Assembly: GCF_002221595.1 (NCBI RefSeq)
Contig: NZ_NHMP01000004.1
Coordinates: 270,905 to 334,904, forward strand
Direction: 5' to 3'
DNA from: Turicimonas muris
GTDB taxonomy: Bacteria; Pseudomonadota; Gammaproteobacteria; Burkholderiales; Burkholderiaceae_F
DNA: 64,000 nt
The translations under genes were made by a program, and so were the position numbers. The notes beneath the pieces are model-generated. The model was given only the letters and a program-made list of their open reading frames with translations. It made no database searches and was not told where the DNA came from. Shown here piece by piece: positions 44,541 to 52,281 of the stretch (positions are counted from its first letter, which is position 1; the number at the start of each line of letters is the position of its first letter).

Positions 44541-44548
44541 CTTTCTCT
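44541..44548. repeat. IS66 target-site duplication, left copy
   Basis: CTTTCTCT, identical to 47515-47522. Confidence 0.95.
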
Positions 44549-44628
44549 GTAAGGTTCCCATGACTGTGATGAATATTTTCTAGCGAAGGTGAAAAATTGG
44601 CTTATTGAACAACCGAGAGGAGTTTTAC

Positions 44629-44919
44629 ATGAGCCAAGCCGACTACGTTCTTTCCTTTCCATCCGTTACAGTGGAAGCCAATCCGAGCCCAACAGTTGTC
44701 CCCGACGAACTTGAGGCAGCCGAGCAAGATATGCAAGAAGACGAGGTTGAGATATTTGAAATCGAGCCGGCCGCAGTAGAAAAGCCGGCACAATTAGGAC
44801 CAGCCTCGAAGCAAATTACCGTTTCTGTAAGATCGGAGGTTACTGTGAGCTATGAAACGGCGGATCCTAGCCTTGAAGCCAGAGGTTTGATAAAGATGCT
44901 TCTCGGAGTGCAGTCATGA
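44629..44919 (+). CDS. Small first ORF of the IS66 element (tnpA position)
   Basis: 96 aa, acidic, with no helix-turn-helix that I can see, unlike the usual IS66 TnpA. The middle is rich in Glu and Asp (EAAEQDMQEDEVEIFEIE). The ATG at 44629 is chosen because GAGAGGAG lies six bases before it; a TTG eight codons earlier is the alternative. Its stop overlaps the start of the next gene (ATGA), so it is a true part of the element. It probably is an accessory transposition protein. Confidence 0.6.
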   Translation: MSQADYVLSFPSVTVEANPSPTVVPDELEAAEQDMQEDEVEIFEIEPAAVEKPAQLGPASKQITVSVRSEVTVSYETADPSLEARGLIKMLLGVQS

Positions 44920-45272
44920 GTTTTCTGAACTTTAAAGGATGCAAGATTACGGTCGTCACCACTGCCACTGATCTACGAGCCGGTTACTTTAGACTGGAAG
45001 CCTTTGCTAGAAGCACTCTTAATATAGACATCTGCTCGGGCAATCATTGTGTTGTGTTTTTATCTCGTACACGGGCGCTGGCCAAGATTATCGCAGCTGA
45101 CCAGTCGGGAATGACTTTGATAACCAGACGGCTGCATCATGGGAGCTTCCAACAGCTAATGAGTCTTCTTGACAGCCCGGCTAAAAGAAGCCTAACAGCT
45201 GAACAGCTCGTATCCTTTTTAAATGGAAAACGCATTGAAGGAGCCCGCAAAAACTACTTTAAGGAACAATAA
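44916..45272 (+). CDS. tnpB: IS66 family Orf2/TnpB accessory protein
   Basis: A 118-aa basic protein matching the IS66 Orf2 pattern in a divergent form: TTATDLRAGYFRLEAFA where the family has TDMRKGxDGLAxLV, then VFLSRTRALAKIIAADQSGMTL and RRLHHGSF. It is needed with TnpC for transposition of IS66 elements, though its mechanism is not known. It is translationally coupled to the small ORF upstream and separated from TnpC by 177 bp. Confidence 0.85.
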   Translation: MSFLNFKGCKITVVTTATDLRAGYFRLEAFARSTLNIDICSGNHCVVFLSRTRALAKIIAADQSGMTLITRRLHHGSFQQLMSLLDSPAKRSLTAEQLVSFLNGKRIEGARKNYFKEQ

Positions 45273-45449
45273 GTTGTAACACTTTGTTTGATAACCAGCG
45301 TTAAAAAAATCCATCCTATAAACCTTGATCACCAAGGCTTTTAGCCATGGTATTTGAGAGCTTTGGAGGGGACTGCGAAGGCCGGTTTTAATCTGCTTTC
45401 AGTTGCTTCATAATTGAACAGTGTTCGGCATTCCCAACCGGAGAGCAAA

Positions 45450-47471
45450 GTGTTCAACAAGAAGCAGCTCAAAAATTTGTCACAAGAAGAACTCATTGAG
45501 CTTGTGCTTAAAACGGAAAAAGAAAAAGAAGAAATACAGGCGCGATTTCGCGGGCTCTCCACAATTGTCATCAACGCATTTCACAACTGTAAAGAAGTGG
45601 CCTTATTAGCCGACAAATATCTGATTGCCGAAGATAAATGGATGGGGCTAGCCATTGAACAGCAGATCAGCCATATGCTTGAATCGCTCAGAGTCTTGGC
45701 TGAAAATAGTTCGAGTCAATTTCAAGCTTTACTGGGAAAAGGATCGGAAAAAATTGGTAGGGCAGAGGTTGATAAAGAACTCAAAGAAAACAAAGGTTCG
45801 TGGGTTAACGGCAGCAAAGAACTGATAGAGGCCACACGCATCGTTGATCAAGTCGTTAAATCGTTGCCGGAGAACACTCCGTTAGCCGGAGAATTTAAAA
45901 GCATCGTCAATGAGCCTGCTGCTTCGATTGCCGCTTTAGAAAAGAAACCGAGCCTTGGGCGCCAAAAGGTAAATCCAAAGGTAAGAGAGCGCACCGTTGT
46001 TCCTGCTTCCGACAAAGTTCCTCACTGCAAAGGCTGCACGGAAGAGATGGTAAAGCTCTCTAGCTTTGTAGAAACAATAAGAAGAAAGACACTGCCGAAA
46101 CTGAACAATCTTGAGGCGCTCTCTCAGCGGCAAGATGTTTATGTATGTCCCAAATGCGGACAAGCACATGTCAGGCTCCCGGTCGATGCAGAGCATCCGG
46201 TTAACTGCGCACGCACAGTCGGTACATCGATGCTGCTTGAGCTAGCTATGGGACTTTACAGCGGAATACCGCTGCACAGACAGATTAAGGAGCTGCAGCA
46301 AAAGCTTTGCTTGGGCCATGACACCGTCTCGTACAACTTGCATGATTTAGCCCGCTTTTACCTGCATCCTCTTGCTCTGCTTTATGAATCCTCTTTAAAG
46401 AAAGCCGATGTACTAATTGCAGATGAAACTGTATTTCCGGTGCTTGAAGCTCAGGGAAGAGGAAAGTGTGCCAAGGAGCGCATGAATGAGTCTAAGCTGC
46501 GCAAACAGAATTATCTTCTGGCTCTGACAACAGCAGCTTCAGCGCCTGAACAAATATTTATCCTTAAGTATTTACCAAGCCGAAGCGCTCAAGCAATTAG
46601 CTCACAAATCACATCAGACTTCCAGTTCAATACTTTAGTAACCGATGGCTATAGCGCCTATGAAACAGTTCTTCAGGCACTAGGCGGGGAAAGAAAGCAT
46701 CAAAGCTGTTTAATTCACTACCGGCGCAAACTTCTCAGTGCTCTGTTAAGCAGCAGTCTTTTAAAAGAACTTCATCAATCAGCGCTCGGTGAAAAAGAAA
46801 AGCTCAAGCAGATGAAGATAAGAGTCCAACAGGCTGAGCCGGGCAGCTGCGTGCTTATCTGTGTTGAGGCACTATCAAAGCTGTATAACCTGCAAGAGGC
46901 AATATCGAAGGAAGTCTCGCAGAGGAAGCAGGAAGAATACCGCAGGCGCCAGGACTCTTTATTAACGGCGGTAGACAAAATAATGTCCTACCAAGCCGAC
47001 AAAATCTGTATAAAAACTCAATCTGGTTTATATAAGAAAGGAGTCGGAGGCGGGTTGTACTCAGCGGCATGCGCTTACTATATGAATTTGCGCAACGAAT
47101 TTAAGGTCTTTATCGATGACTTCAAAGTACCGGCTGACTCTAATCTGGTAGAAAGCCGCTTGAGGCCGGTGACAGTTCTGAGGAAAAACATTTGGTATAA
47201 ACAATCGGTTGAGTATGCGGTGGATATGTGCGACATCTACTCTATCTTTAAGACGCTCGAACTCAACGGCATAGCCCCAGTGGAATATTTGAAAAAGTAC
47301 TGTCGGAGCGTCTATGGTCACGTCCTCGATAAGGCTTGGACGGAAGCGTTAAAAGACGGACACGATAAAACCAAGAAGATAGGTTCCTTGGACTTCAAGC
47401 ACGGACTGGAAGATTACGACCTCAAGCCATGGCTTCCGTCTACCTACAAACAATTGCAAGCAGAGAGCTAA
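45450..47471 (+). CDS. tnpC: IS66 family transposase TnpC
   Basis: A 673-aa DDE transposase. It has an N-terminal coiled region (about 5-60), a zinc-binding domain with CPKCGQAHVRLP near residues 232-243 and an earlier CKGC pair, then a catalytic core: LIADETVFPVL near 335 (Asp), LVTDGYSAYETV near 406 (Asp), and DSNLVESRLRPV near 567 with the catalytic Glu. The GTG at 45450 is preferred because GGAG lies six bases upstream; an in-frame TTG at 45414 lacks one. The frame is intact and the element is flanked by a perfect duplication, so it is probably active. Confidence 0.95.
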   Translation: MFNKKQLKNLSQEELIELVLKTEKEKEEIQARFRGLSTIVINAFHNCKEVALLADKYLIAEDKWMGLAIEQQISHMLESLRVLAENSSSQFQALLGKGSEKIGRAEVDKELKENKGSWVNGSKELIEATRIVDQVVKSLPENTPLAGEFKSIVNEPAASIAALEKKPSLGRQKVNPKVRERTVVPASDKVPHCKGCTEEMVKLSSFVETIRRKTLPKLNNLEALSQRQDVYVCPKCGQAHVRLPVDAEHPVNCARTVGTSMLLELAMGLYSGIPLHRQIKELQQKLCLGHDTVSYNLHDLARFYLHPLALLYESSLKKADVLIADETVFPVLEAQGRGKCAKERMNESKLRKQNYLLALTTAASAPEQIFILKYLPSRSAQAISSQITSDFQFNTLVTDGYSAYETVLQALGGERKHQSCLIHYRRKLLSALLSSSLLKELHQSALGEKEKLKQMKIRVQQAEPGSCVLICVEALSKLYNLQEAISKEVSQRKQEEYRRRQDSLLTAVDKIMSYQADKICIKTQSGLYKKGVGGGLYSAACAYYMNLRNEFKVFIDDFKVPADSNLVESRLRPVTVLRKNIWYKQSVEYAVDMCDIYSIFKTLELNGIAPVEYLKKYCRSVYGHVLDKAWTEALKDGHDKTKKIGSLDFKHGLEDYDLKPWLPSTYKQLQAES

Positions 47472-47514
47472 TGCCGGAAAATCCACGGCTCTTATCGAGC
47501 CATGGGAACCTTAC

Positions 47515-47522
47515 CTTTCTCT
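47515..47522. repeat. IS66 target-site duplication, right copy
   Basis: CTTTCTCT, identical to 44541-44548. Confidence 0.95.
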
Positions 47523-47624
47523 CCTAGCAATTCTGTTGTCTGTCCCATAAACAATTTAGCCAGAACTTTTGTCCTGGCCAATCGTTTACATTTTTTCTAA
47601 ATAGCTCTGTTTCTTAAGGAATGT

Positions 47625-47894
47625 CTAATGCTTGGATGGTGACATCAATAACGAAGAGACATTGTAAAGATCACTAAGCTTTTTAAGATTTTCAGAGGCA
47701 TGAATAAATTTAAGATCGCCTCCTAGTTTTTGTGCTTCTTGCTTCCATTTCAAAGCAATGGCAATAGCAGAACTGTCAATGCGTTCAACTCCGGACAAAT
47801 CCACGATGAAGTCACCCTGTCTAAGAGCTTTTAGTCCTTCATCCAGAACCTCCATTGCATTTACATTGGTTATCTGCGGCTGGCTAATCTTCAT
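47625..47894 (-). CDS. mlaB: STAS-domain protein MlaB
   Basis: Cytosolic STAS subunit of the MlaFEDB phospholipid transporter, 89 aa. The STAS core is seen in FIVDLSGVERIDSSAIAIAL near residues 29-48, with the Ser pair at the tip that contacts MlaF. It stabilises the ATPase. It is the last gene of mlaFEDACB and starts 1 bp after the mlaC stop. Confidence 0.9.
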   Translation of the reverse strand: MKISQPQITNVNAMEVLDEGLKALRQGDFIVDLSGVERIDSSAIAIALKWKQEAQKLGGDLKFIHASENLKKLSDLYNVSSLLMSPSKH

Positions 47895-47895
47895 G

Positions 47896-48510
47896 TTATT
47901 TATTAGCTTTCTTTCTAAGTTCAGTAATCAACCCGTTAATGCCGCCGTTTGAAATAACAGAGGCGAATTGGCTGCGGTAGTTTTCAACGAGCCAGACGCC
48001 ACCGACATTTACGTCAAAAACCTTCCATTCATTATCTTTTGTCTTCAGGAGACGATAATCGAGCTGAATCGGTTCTCTTTGTGAAGCTGTAAGCTTAGTT
48101 CTGACCAACACCACCTTTTCATTCGGATTGATGTTGTTTCTGCCAAGCTGCATAGAGTAATCGGAAGCTTCCTTCAAAGCACCGGAGTAAACGGCAATCA
48201 ACAGCTTTCTAAACAAAGTCTGAATCTCTTCCTTTTGCTCTGGAGTGGCATTTCTCCATTGAGGACCCACTGCCATACGTGTCATGCGAGGGAAGTCAGA
48301 GTAGGGAAGAATGTGCTTATCAACTAAGTTGTTGATTGCAGAAGGATCTTCTTTTTGAAGTTCCGGATGATTTCTAATCTGGGTTAAAACTTCGTCTGTA
48401 ACTTCAGTAATCACTTGCTCCGGCGGATTGGTCAAGTTAACAGATGCGAAAGATACTGCTGCACACAGTGTCAAAACAAAAGTAACTAATAACTTTCCTA
48501 AATTTTTCAT
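47896..48510 (-). CDS. mlaC: Periplasmic phospholipid-binding protein MlaC
   Basis: Shuttles phospholipids between MlaA at the outer membrane and MlaD at the inner membrane. The 204-aa protein has a Sec signal (about 1-23) and family features LVDKHILPYSDFPRMTRMAVG near residues 47-67, a large helical and beta domain, and FDVNVGGVWLVENYRSQF near 163-180. It overlaps mlaA by 4 bp. Confidence 0.95.
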   Translation of the reverse strand: MKNLGKLLVTFVLTLCAAVSFASVNLTNPPEQVITEVTDEVLTQIRNHPELQKEDPSAINNLVDKHILPYSDFPRMTRMAVGPQWRNATPEQKEEIQTLFRKLLIAVYSGALKEASDYSMQLGRNNINPNEKVVLVRTKLTASQREPIQLDYRLLKTKDNEWKVFDVNVGGVWLVENYRSQFASVISNGGINGLITELRKKANK

Positions 48511-49295
48511 TTTTTACCGTCCTTTGTAGGCGCAGCTTTGGTATCCGGTTCATCGTCCTCTGCAAATGGATCAAGCATGGAAGAAGCCGGAATTACCGCG
48601 GGTTCATCTCCGTCCTGAATTGCTGACTGGCGAGACTGCAAATAAGCATTCCTCATTGCAACGTACGGATCGATTGCATCATCAAGCATGTCCGTTACAG
48701 GAAGAAGCCTTTCTCTTGCACTAACGTATTTTCCTCCCCACCAAGACCATTTAGTGGCCGGATTTCCGATATAGGTATTCGGGTCTAAGAAAACTTCAGG
48801 GACAAGTGCAATACCGTCACGCACAGTAGACGGTCCGATAATTGGAATAACTAAGAAAGGACCGCTGGATATACCCCATACAGCCAATGTCTGACCAACG
48901 TCTTCTTCCTTGCGTTCGATTCCAACTTCCTGGGCTACGTCAAAAATCCCTGCAACCCCGACAGTAGAGTTAATCATTAAACGGAATAAAGAAAGGATTC
49001 CATCTTCGACTTTGCCTTGCATTACGTTGTTGACTGCGTTAGCCGGCTCCATCGTATTCTTGAATACGCGTGTTACGCTTTCTCTAACCGGTTTCGGTGT
49101 AATGAACTGATAACCTTTTGCCAAAGGTCTTGAAATCACCGTATCAAATCCTTGGTTAAATGCAAAGGTTTGGCGGTTCATTGCCTCCCAGGGGTCTTTA
49201 GGATTTGAGCCGGCACCATCCGGAACAGAAGCACATCCGCTTAAAAGCATGGTGCCTGTCAACACAGCGGCTGCCAATAATTTATTATTTTTCAT
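48507..49295 (-). CDS. mlaA: Outer-membrane lipoprotein MlaA (VacJ)
   Basis: Removes phospholipids from the outer leaflet of the outer membrane. The 262-aa lipoprotein has lipobox LLSGC near residues 17-21, then NPKDPWEAMNRQTFAFNQGFD, a QTLAVWGISSGPFLVIPIIGP block near 133-153 and a long polar tail rich in Asp and Lys. In betaproteobacteria mlaA often lies within the mla operon, as here between mlaD and mlaC. It starts 10 bp after mlaD. Confidence 0.95.
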   Translation of the reverse strand: MKNNKLLAAAVLTGTMLLSGCASVPDGAGSNPKDPWEAMNRQTFAFNQGFDTVISRPLAKGYQFITPKPVRESVTRVFKNTMEPANAVNNVMQGKVEDGILSLFRLMINSTVGVAGIFDVAQEVGIERKEEDVGQTLAVWGISSGPFLVIPIIGPSTVRDGIALVPEVFLDPNTYIGNPATKWSWWGGKYVSARERLLPVTDMLDDAIDPYVAMRNAYLQSRQSAIQDGDEPAVIPASSMLDPFAEDDEPDTKAAPTKDGKK

Positions 49296-49305
49296 AGAAA
49301 TCTCC

Positions 49306-49779
49306 TTACTTGCCCCCGTTGTTTTCCTCTGCCTTGTTAAAGAGGAACTGACTAATCAGATTCTCAAGAACAACTGCGCTCTGGGTGTATAAGATTTGAG
49401 AGCCGTTTTTCAGGTTCTCTTCTTCAGAGCCGGGCTGCAAGCCAATATATTGTTCTCCAATTAACCCACTGGTCAAAATTTTAGCCGAAGTATCTTCGGG
49501 AAATTGGTACTTACTTTCTATACCAAGCACTAACTTGGCTTCAAATTTATTGTTGTCATAAGAAATACTCTTGACTCTTCCGACGGTAACACCGGCACTT
49601 CTGACAGGAGCCCTGACCTTTAATCCTCCGATATTGTCGAAATAGGCAGTCACTTCGTAAGTTTTACCTGAGGTAAAAGATGTGAGGTTTGAGGCCTGCA
49701 AGGCTAGAAAAAGCAGGCCTACTGCAGCGAATAATACGAACAGGCCTACAAAAAAGTTAACTTTAGTATTGTTTTGCAT
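49306..49779 (-). CDS. mlaD: MCE-domain phospholipid transport protein MlaD
   Basis: Membrane-anchored periplasmic ring subunit of MlaFEDB, 157 aa. One N-terminal membrane helix (VNFFVGLFVLFAAVGLLFLAL) is followed by a single MCE domain (about 39-118) with AYFDNIGGLKVRAPVRSAGV and ILTSGLIGEQYIGL. It forms a hexamer that passes lipid to MlaE. It lies 13 bp after mlaE. Confidence 0.95.
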   Translation of the reverse strand: MQNNTKVNFFVGLFVLFAAVGLLFLALQASNLTSFTSGKTYEVTAYFDNIGGLKVRAPVRSAGVTVGRVKSISYDNNKFEAKLVLGIESKYQFPEDTSAKILTSGLIGEQYIGLQPGSEEENLKNGSQILYTQSAVVLENLISQFLFNKAEENNGGK

Positions 49780-49792
49780 ATAGAAGCCAACC

Positions 49793-50581
49793 TTAAGAAC
49801 TAGTAAACATGAGAGCGGTCAACATAAAGTCGAGCCCCAGTACAACCAGTGAAGAAATAACAACAGTCTTGGTTGTCGCCCGAGATACACCCTCCGGTGT
49901 GGGACGAGCCGTATAACCCTCGTACAGAGAAATTAAACCTACAGCAAGACCAAAGAAGAAAGATTTAAGAATTCCGTTGCCAATGTCTTCCCACAGAGCG
50001 ACACCGGCTTGCATTTGTGACCAGAATGCTCCGCTGTCCAAACCAATCATTGGAACAGCAACAATCCAGCCGCCGATGATGCCCACGGCAGAAAACAGAA
50101 TTGCCAGCAGCGGCATTGAAATTACAACAGCCAAGAAACGAGGTTCAAGAACCTGCTTAACGGGATCGACGCCCATCATTTCCATGGCGGAAAGCTGTTC
50201 GCCCGCATTCATCAAACCAATTTCTGCCGTCAAAGAAGTTCCGGCCCGTCCTGCAAACAGCAATGCGGTGACCACCGGGCCAAGCTCTCTAAGCAAAGAA
50301 AGTGCAACTAAAACGCCCAGAGCCTGTTCGCTTCCGTAGGTAGAAAGAACATAATCTCCCTGAAGACCGAGGACAAAGCCTACGAACAAGCCGCTGACGA
50401 GAATAATTACGAGTGAGTAATTACCAACAAAGAAAATTTGGCGGATTGTGGACTGAAAATTAACAAAGGCGGAGCCTAAATTTTTAAAAAGACGAAAACT
50501 GAAGACTCCAAACTTTCCGAGTTCTTGTATCTTCTCCAGACTCCACCCTCCCAGGCTAGCTATTTTGTTATAAATGTTCAT
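49793..50581 (-). CDS. mlaE: Phospholipid ABC transporter permease MlaE
   Basis: Inner-membrane permease of MlaFEDB, 262 aa, with about five membrane segments. It has family motifs LLRELGPVVTALLFAGRAG near residues 96-114, EIGLMNAGEQLSAMEMMGVDP near 119-139, and TARPTPEGVSRATTKTVV near the C-terminus. It overlaps mlaF by 4 bp. Confidence 0.96.
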   Translation of the reverse strand: MNIYNKIASLGGWSLEKIQELGKFGVFSFRLFKNLGSAFVNFQSTIRQIFFVGNYSLVIILVSGLFVGFVLGLQGDYVLSTYGSEQALGVLVALSLLRELGPVVTALLFAGRAGTSLTAEIGLMNAGEQLSAMEMMGVDPVKQVLEPRFLAVVISMPLLAILFSAVGIIGGWIVAVPMIGLDSGAFWSQMQAGVALWEDIGNGILKSFFFGLAVGLISLYEGYTARPTPEGVSRATTKTVVISSLVVLGLDFMLTALMFTSS

Positions 50582-51384
50582 GCTTCGAGTCCTAAATCTT
50601 TTGAAAACGGCGGTGCGGGATATTGGAATTTAACAGGACCGTCAGGCAGCCCGTTGATAAATTGGACCACAAAAGGATCTTGACTATGACGAAGTTCTTC
50701 CGGAGTACCTTGGGCCGCGATTTTTCCGCTTGAAATCATGTAAACGTAGTCAGCAATTTCGAAGGTCTCGGCCACGTCATGGGTAACAATAATGCTGGTT
50801 GAGCCCAAAGCATCATTGAGCTTTCTTATCAATTGAGATGTCACACCCATGGAAATCGGATCCAAACCTGCAAACGGTTCGTCATACATAATCAGCAGAG
50901 GATCCAAAGCGATTGTTCTGGCCAAGGCCACTCTTCGGCTCATCCCGCCGGAAATTTCCGCAGGATAAAGAGAAGCAGCTCCTCTTAGCCCCACCGCGTC
51001 CAGCTTCATCAAAACCAGCGAGCGAATAAGTTCTTCGGAAAGATTGGTTTGTTCTCTAAGAGGGAAAGCAACGTTATCAAAGACCGTCATGTCAGTAAAT
51101 AACGCGCCGAATTGAAAAAGCATTCCCATGCTTCTTCTAATTTTGTAGAGGGCTGCTGAATCGGAAGTATCGACCTTCTGACCGGCAAATGTCACCGTCC
51201 CCTTCTGGGGCGTTAAAAGGCCTCCGATGAGTTTTAGCAGGGTTGTCTTACCCATGCCGGATCCGCCCATGATTGCCACGACGGAACCCAACTTAAAAGA
51301 GAGGTCCACGTCATCAAGAATGATGCGTTCTCCATAAGAAAAACTCATATTCTTAATATCTAATAAAGTGTCTCCCTTTTTCAT
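50578..51384 (-). CDS. mlaF: Phospholipid ABC transporter ATPase MlaF
   Basis: Cytosolic ATPase driving MlaFEDB lipid transport, 268 aa. Walker A is GGSGMGKTT near residues 40-48, the signature is SGGMSRRVALARTIA near 145-159, and Walker B LIMYDEPFAGLDP near 165-177. The ATG at 51384 gives the usual N-terminus MKKGDTLLDIKN; an in-frame start 14 codons upstream would add a hydrophobic tail. It is the first gene of mlaFEDACB. Confidence 0.95.
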   Translation of the reverse strand: MKKGDTLLDIKNMSFSYGERIILDDVDLSFKLGSVVAIMGGSGMGKTTLLKLIGGLLTPQKGTVTFAGQKVDTSDSAALYKIRRSMGMLFQFGALFTDMTVFDNVAFPLREQTNLSEELIRSLVLMKLDAVGLRGAASLYPAEISGGMSRRVALARTIALDPLLIMYDEPFAGLDPISMGVTSQLIRKLNDALGSTSIIVTHDVAETFEIADYVYMISSGKIAAQGTPEELRHSQDPFVVQFINGLPDGPVKFQYPAPPFSKDLGLEA

Positions 51385-51672
51385 AACAAGCCAGTAAAGT
51401 ACTAAAAAATAAAAGACTGAATGCACGTTCAGTCTTGGGCTGATTATGCCACAATGAAAACTGTTCAGGAGTCCGAATAGGAAATAGATTCAATAAGTTT
51501 CTTTTCAAATCCTAAAGTGTTGCTGAATGAATCTACCATCCGTATTTGCCGGTTTTGATCTGATGTATACAAAAAGTTTTCGGCTATTAAGACCCAACAA
51601 AAAGATTTCTTTTCAATTGCAGTGTTTCTTTTCAATCAGGCGTGCAGACGAGATTTTCGTCAGCAGGTTTCA

Positions 51673-52088
51673 TCAAACACTTCTAAAGGCTTTCCATTCC
51701 ACATACTCTCTTTTCTCGAGACTGAATACCAAGACGAAACGGATAATTTCTGCGTCACGTCTTTGAAGACGATAATTCTCTTCATTCAGTTGAGAAACTG
51801 CTTCTTCCAGCTTCTTTGAGGCATTCTCTGCTCTTTCCGCGCATTTAAACTCCATGACCCAATATCTGCTTCTAAACCGCGAAAATCTCTCAGCCCAAAC
51901 TTAAACAAGGACTCAAACGTCGAGATGAGAAGTGATTTTCCAAATCTTCTCGGACGAGTTAAGAGGAACTTCTCCTTTTTTGAAGACAAATCAAAAATCA
52001 AACGAGTTTTATCAACATAGATTTGGCCTGCAACCTTAATTCTTGAGAAAGAAGAGTTGCCCAGCGGAAGAGGCCTAGGAAGGCTCAT
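51673..52088 (-). pseudogene. Decayed AAA-ATPase/PD-(D/E)XK nuclease gene (internal deletion and frameshift)
   Basis: The 5' part (52088 to about 51860) encodes the start of an AAA-ATPase-like DUF1703 protein: LPLGNSSFSRI, YVDKTRLI and RPRRFGKSLL (Walker-like). The 3' part (to 51673), in another frame, encodes the end of the same type of protein, the nuclease segment YWVMEFKCAERA. The two join at about 51860 with a shift of frame, and the roughly 300-residue middle is gone. A full-length homologue is normally over 500 aa. Either frame alone is open, but neither can give a working protein. It is a single gene remnant, not two small genes. Confidence 0.8.
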
Positions 52089-52218
52089 GAGCTTAGGTTG
52101 ATTTGCGTTTTAACTGTAAGTTCTATCGTAAATCATTCAGGCAACCCTGAGAAATTTTTGCTGTTTCTCGGCTCACCAACTTTCCGGACTTCTCCAGCCA
52201 TTCCGAAAGTTGGACAAT

Positions 52219-52260
52219 AAAAAACCGCTTCTGCCCATCCACGTAGGACCTCAGAAGCGG
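52219..52260 (-). terminator. Terminator of the second flavoprotein gene
   Basis: On the minus strand CCGCTTCTG (52260-52252) pairs with CAGAAGCGG (52233-52225) across an 18-base loop, followed by six T (52224-52219). Confidence 0.85.
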
Positions 52261-52281
52261 CCTCAAATCAAAGAACAAAAA

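Larger units (their letters stand above)
44549..47514 (+). mobile_element. IS66-family insertion sequence
   Basis: 2966 bp, bounded by an inverted repeat with GTAAGGTTCCCATG at 44549-44562 and its complement CATGGGAACCTTAC at 47501-47514. It is flanked by a perfect 8-bp duplication CTTTCTCT (44541-44548 and 47515-47522), the size typical of IS66. It carries three genes in the usual order: a small first frame, Orf2/TnpB and the large TnpC. All frames are open, and the intact duplication points to a recent insertion. Confidence 0.97.

Noticed and set aside
47559..47578. Hairpin GCCAGAAC/GTCCTGGC downstream of mlaB, considered as mla terminator
   Set aside because: It has one mismatch and no U tract on the minus strand, so I did not list it as a terminator.
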